NCBI GenBank assembly: GCA_021199495.1
Contig: JAJQHY010000053.1
Coordinates: 1-64,000 of the forward strand
Direction of reading: 5' to 3'
DNA: 64,000 bases
Source: Lachnospiraceae bacterium
Lineage (GTDB): Bacteria > Bacillota > Clostridia > Lachnospirales > Lachnospiraceae
The position numbers were made by a program, and so were the translations under genes. The notes under the pieces were generated by a model. That model worked only from the letters and a program-made list of their open reading frames with translations, had not been told where the DNA came from and searched no databases. This document shows positions 61,097-64,000 of the stretch, piece by piece (position 1 is the stretch's first letter; every line of letters starts with the position of its first letter).

Positions 61097-62820
61097 CAGT
61101 CGCTCACCACACTTTCAATCAGTACCACGTCTCCCTCTTCAAGACCCTCGATAATTTCCACATAGGTGCCGTCAGAGAAGCCGGTCGTTACCTCCACCTG
61201 CGTAATGCTGCCGCTGCTGTCCCGCATTTTGACATAGGATTTTGTGCCTTCCCTTGTAATGGCTCTGTTGGAAACATACAGAACCTCCTCCGTTTCCTTG
61301 GTCACAAAGGTCACATCCCCTGTCATACCCTGGAACAGGCCCGAAGTGTCGTCCGTAACAGTGACTGTCACATCATAAACCACTGATCCGCTTGAATCGT
61401 AGGTGGCGTCTGAAATCTCTGTCACCTGAGCCTCATAGATCTCATCCGGATAAGCGGTGAACGAAATATTTGCCAGGCCGCCAACGGCAATATCCGTCAT
61501 ATCATCCTCATCCACCGTCACCGTGAGCGTCACGTCCTTCTGGTCATATAGGGTAATCAGCGTTGTGTTGGTGGTCACATTGTCGCCCACCTCCAGCTCC
61601 ACGCTGGTGATGACGCCGTTATAGTCGGACAGGATTTCATTTCCGCTGATATAGCTGTCAAACGTTTCCAGAATTTCCACGGCGTTATTGTAGGTTTCCT
61701 CCTGTTCCGAAGCCTCGTCCTCCAGATAAGCCATTGCAATATCATAGGTCTCCTGCGCGGTTTCGTAAGCCAGCATTCTCAGATCATAGGTCTCCTGCGC
61801 GGTAAGACTTCCGGTCGCCAGATTGCTCTTTGCGTTTGCCAGCTGCAGGGTGCAGCTTTCCACATTGGACTGCGCCTGTTCTATCCTTTCCTCGAGGTTT
61901 TCCACCTCGCTTACGCAGGAGTCATAATAGTCCTGCGCGTCCTTCCACTCCTGGAATGTGGTCGCGTAAAGATAGGCTGTGTAACTGTCATCCCATTTCC
62001 CGCTGTTGTACATTTCCACACTGTAGGCCAGCTGATCCACCATCGTCTGCGCGTTCGCTAAAAGCACCTGCGCATCAGCCAGATCTTCCTCGTATTCGGC
62101 TAAAAGCGCCTGCGCGTCCTCCAGATTTTCCTGTGCCTGCGTCACCGCATCCTGCAAAGACTGCATGGTATTATTATATTCCGTCTGCGCATAGGTGCCG
62201 TATAACAAAGCGCTCTGATAGGTATATTCTGCGCTGAGGCGGGAGGATTCCTGATCCGCATAGACCAATTCCAGATCCGCCAGAGCCGTCTCCACATTGG
62301 ATTCCAATTGCTCACGCAATTCGCTGACACTGTCCTCGTCCAGCACATAGAGCGTATCGCCCACTGCAATTTCCTGTCCGACGCTGACCGCCACTTCCGC
62401 TACCGTCAGATCTCCGATCGTACCAGAGCTGGAAGAGGAGGAAGAACCGGCCATATCAAATATCTGACTGAACACGTTGGAAGCATCTGAACTGCCGCCT
62501 CCCATCATACCACTTCCCTCACCGGAAGAGGTGCCTGAGGAGGAAGAGCCGGATGTGGATGCCCTCGTCAGCTCGCTTAAGTCCATCTCAAAGACCTGCT
62601 CCTGCGTACCGATCTCCACGGAACCGCTCTCCGTGATGCCTACCACCAGACTGCCGTACTCCACTGTGGTCTCTCTGTAAGCGGAGCTGCTTGTGCCAGA
62701 GGAAGAATTTATCACAAGAGCAATCACCAGCACAACCGCCAGGGCGATGGCGCACACCGCGATGATGGTCTTTGGCTTCGACAGAGATTTTTTTGCCTGA
62801 CGCGTCTTTTTTCCTGCCAT
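61096..62820 (-). CDS. HlyD/MacA-type efflux adaptor 2
   Basis: 574 residues. A membrane anchor (IIAVCAIALAVVLVIALVI, about 18-37) is followed by a beta segment, a Ser/Gly/Met-rich insert (about 90-140), a long coiled coil (about 175-375) and the lipoyl-like and beta-barrel domains (VELEVGDNVTTNTTLITLYD; LANISFTAYPDEIYEAQV). It is the extracytoplasmic adaptor of a MacAB/YknXYZ-like system in a Gram-positive-type cell. It overlaps the upstream adaptor by one base. Two adaptors in tandem may form a mixed ring. Confidence 0.9.
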   Translation of the reverse strand: MAGKKTRQAKKSLSKPKTIIAVCAIALAVVLVIALVINSSSGTSSSAYRETTVEYGSLVVGITESGSVEIGTQEQVFEMDLSELTRASTSGSSSSGTSSGEGSGMMGGGSSDASNVFSQIFDMAGSSSSSSSGTIGDLTVAEVAVSVGQEIAVGDTLYVLDEDSVSELREQLESNVETALADLELVYADQESSRLSAEYTYQSALLYGTYAQTEYNNTMQSLQDAVTQAQENLEDAQALLAEYEEDLADAQVLLANAQTMVDQLAYSVEMYNSGKWDDSYTAYLYATTFQEWKDAQDYYDSCVSEVENLEERIEQAQSNVESCTLQLANAKSNLATGSLTAQETYDLRMLAYETAQETYDIAMAYLEDEASEQEETYNNAVEILETFDSYISGNEILSDYNGVITSVELEVGDNVTTNTTLITLYDQKDVTLTVTVDEDDMTDIAVGGLANISFTAYPDEIYEAQVTEISDATYDSSGSVVYDVTVTVTDDTSGLFQGMTGDVTFVTKETEEVLYVSNRAITREGTKSYVKMRDSSGSITQVEVTTGFSDGTYVEIIEGLEEGDVVLIESVVSD

Positions 62821-64000
62821 TACCTGCCACCTCCCATATCCGAGGGCATGCTGTCCATATTCATGTCGCCCATATTAAAATCTTCTATATTAAATTCTCC
62901 GCTGTCGGAGGCGGTCGTCGTATCCGAGGTACTGTCCGTGTCGGTCGAAGTATCCTCCACCTCCTCCAGACTGCTGACCGTGCTGGCAATGTAGACGATA
63001 TCCCCTTCCTCAAGCCCGGACAGAATTTCGATATAAGAGGTGTTGCTCAGTCCTGTGGTCACCTCCTGCAGCTCGTACTCCCCGCTGTTTGAGAGGACAT
63101 ACACATAGGAATGACCGTCCTCTGTCACCACTGCCTTGCGGGAAACATAAAGTGTATCCTCGCTCTGCTCTGTGACAAAAGTAATATCCGCGGTCATCCC
63201 GCCGTACAGCTTTTCCAAAGCCTCCTCCTCACCGCCGATCCCGATCACTACAGTATAGCTGATGGTGGAGGAGGAACGGGAAGTTGCCGTCGTATCAATG
63301 GAAAGAATTGTTCCCTCATAGGTTTCATCCGGATAGGTCGTGAATTCCACCGCTACAGTGTCACCCACCGTCATACTGACCACATCCTCCTGCGTGGAGT
63401 CAATGGAAATGGTCATGTCGCTCGTCGGCGCGTAGGAAATGATTGTGCCGGTGCCTGTCAGGGTGTCCCCCGCCTCATATCCCACCGAGGTAATGATGCC
63501 CGCACCGTCCGCGTAAATGATGCCGTCATCCCCGACAAACGCTTCAAAGGCATCGATCTGGTCCTGTATTTCCTCAAGCGTCCCGGCCGCTTCCTCCAGA
63601 TCCTCCTTTAAATCCGCCACCGTCGCATTATAGGTGGTCTCGGCATATTCGCCGTCCAGGAGGCTGCTCTCGTAAGTCTGAGCTGCCTGCATTTCCCCGA
63701 TGGAAGCCTGTGCCTGCGCCTGCGCCAGCTCACTCTCAAGCTCCTCAATCTGATCCAGATTGTCCTGCAGCGCTTCCTCGGCTTTTTCCACAGCGGAGAC
63801 TGCGTTGTTATAGGAATTCATTCTGCTTTCATACAGCTCGATGATCTGCATGTAATTGGCTGTATTCTCAATATAACCATCCTCCTCAATCAGAGCCATG
63901 GTACCCTCATACAGCTCAAACAGTGCTGAATAATCATAATCTGCCAGGAGCTCATTTAAGCTCTCCTGCGCCTCCGTGACAGCCTCCTCCAAAGAAGCGG
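62820..64000 (-). CDS. HlyD/MacA-type efflux adaptor 1 (5' end beyond window)
   Basis: At least 393 codons are visible and the frame stays open to the window edge, so the true start with membrane anchor is outside. The visible part begins in the coiled coil, followed by the second half of the lipoyl domain (GIITSVGYEAGDTLTGTGTI) and a beta-barrel (VEFTTYPDETYEGTIL). The C-terminus ends in an acidic Thr/Ser tract and a Phe/Met/Asp/Gly-rich tail (FNMGDMNMDSMPSDMGGG). It belongs to the same operon and family as adaptor 2. Confidence 0.88.
   Translation of the reverse strand, partial: ASLEEAVTEAQESLNELLADYDYSALFELYEGTMALIEEDGYIENTANYMQIIELYESRMNSYNNAVSAVEKAEEALQDNLDQIEELESELAQAQAQASIGEMQAAQTYESSLLDGEYAETTYNATVADLKEDLEEAAGTLEEIQDQIDAFEAFVGDDGIIYADGAGIITSVGYEAGDTLTGTGTIISYAPTSDMTISIDSTQEDVVSMTVGDTVAVEFTTYPDETYEGTILSIDTTATSRSSSTISYTVVIGIGGEEEALEKLYGGMTADITFVTEQSEDTLYVSRKAVVTEDGHSYVYVLSNSGEYELQEVTTGLSNTSYIEILSGLEEGDIVYIASTVSSLEEVEDTSTDTDSTSDTTTASDSGEFNIEDFNMGDMNMDSMPSDMGGGR

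Overview
The window reads as chromosomal DNA of an anaerobic, spore-forming Clostridia bacterium, most likely Lachnospiraceae. The evidence is SpoIIID, SpoVT and SpoVG, FabK-type fatty acid synthesis, GatCAB with AspRS, a GlgC/GlgD pair, a CIRCE/HrcA-type heat-shock operator, a T-box leader, and a pectin-oligosaccharide locus (PL11 lyase, LplABC-type importer, AraC sensor-regulator). Nearly all genes lie on the minus strand; only the element regulator and murC-dnaD-dnaC-prs are on plus. No rRNA, tRNA or CRISPR array was seen.

Layout. 1-4590: one end of an integrated mobile element (HTH regulator, excisionase-like protein, tyrosine integrase, small relaxosome-like protein, RepA-like ATPase, small conserved protein) abutting the 3' end of guaA, a familiar integration site. 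4592-11540: guaA, trmO, spoIIID, trkH-trkA, spoVT and hsp20 with a perfect CIRCE. 11897-20789: rhamnogalacturonan lyase, solute-binding lipoprotein, two permeases and a membrane-bound AraC regulator. 21098-29119: fatty acid operon acpP-accDA(fused)-fabH-fabK-fabD-fabG-fabF-fabZ-marR. 29478-33984: pth-mfd-dtxR. 34366-37055: glgC-glgD-spoVG. 37559-42221: murC, then dnaD-dnaC-prs behind a cluster of DnaA boxes. 42329-47716: T-box-aspS-gatC-gatA-gatB. 47759-51137: csoR-copA with two CsoR boxes. 51164-55711: an XRE/beta-repeat protein and a blaI-blaR1 pair. 55859-57517: clpX. 57760-64000: ABC efflux operon (two HlyD-type adaptors, the first cut by the window edge, MacB-type permease, a low-complexity membrane protein, ATPase).

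The most unusual signals are non-coding. Two intergenic elements (about 11,700-11,860 and 34,044-34,262, opposite orientation) share identical core motifs and terminal sequence. Their helices differ in sequence but stay perfectly paired through compensatory changes, which is the signature of a selected structured RNA or hairpin element. A second, smaller hairpin family has copies near 29,161-29,243 and 52,596-52,680. Other points of interest are DnaA boxes before the primosome genes, a BlaR1 protein with a tandemly duplicated sensor module, an XRE regulator joined through FGKDGM repeats to a bactofilin-like repeat domain, and an efflux system whose external parts all carry similar Gly/Asp/Phe/Met-rich tracts.

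All calls come from reading the sequence; no database search was possible.
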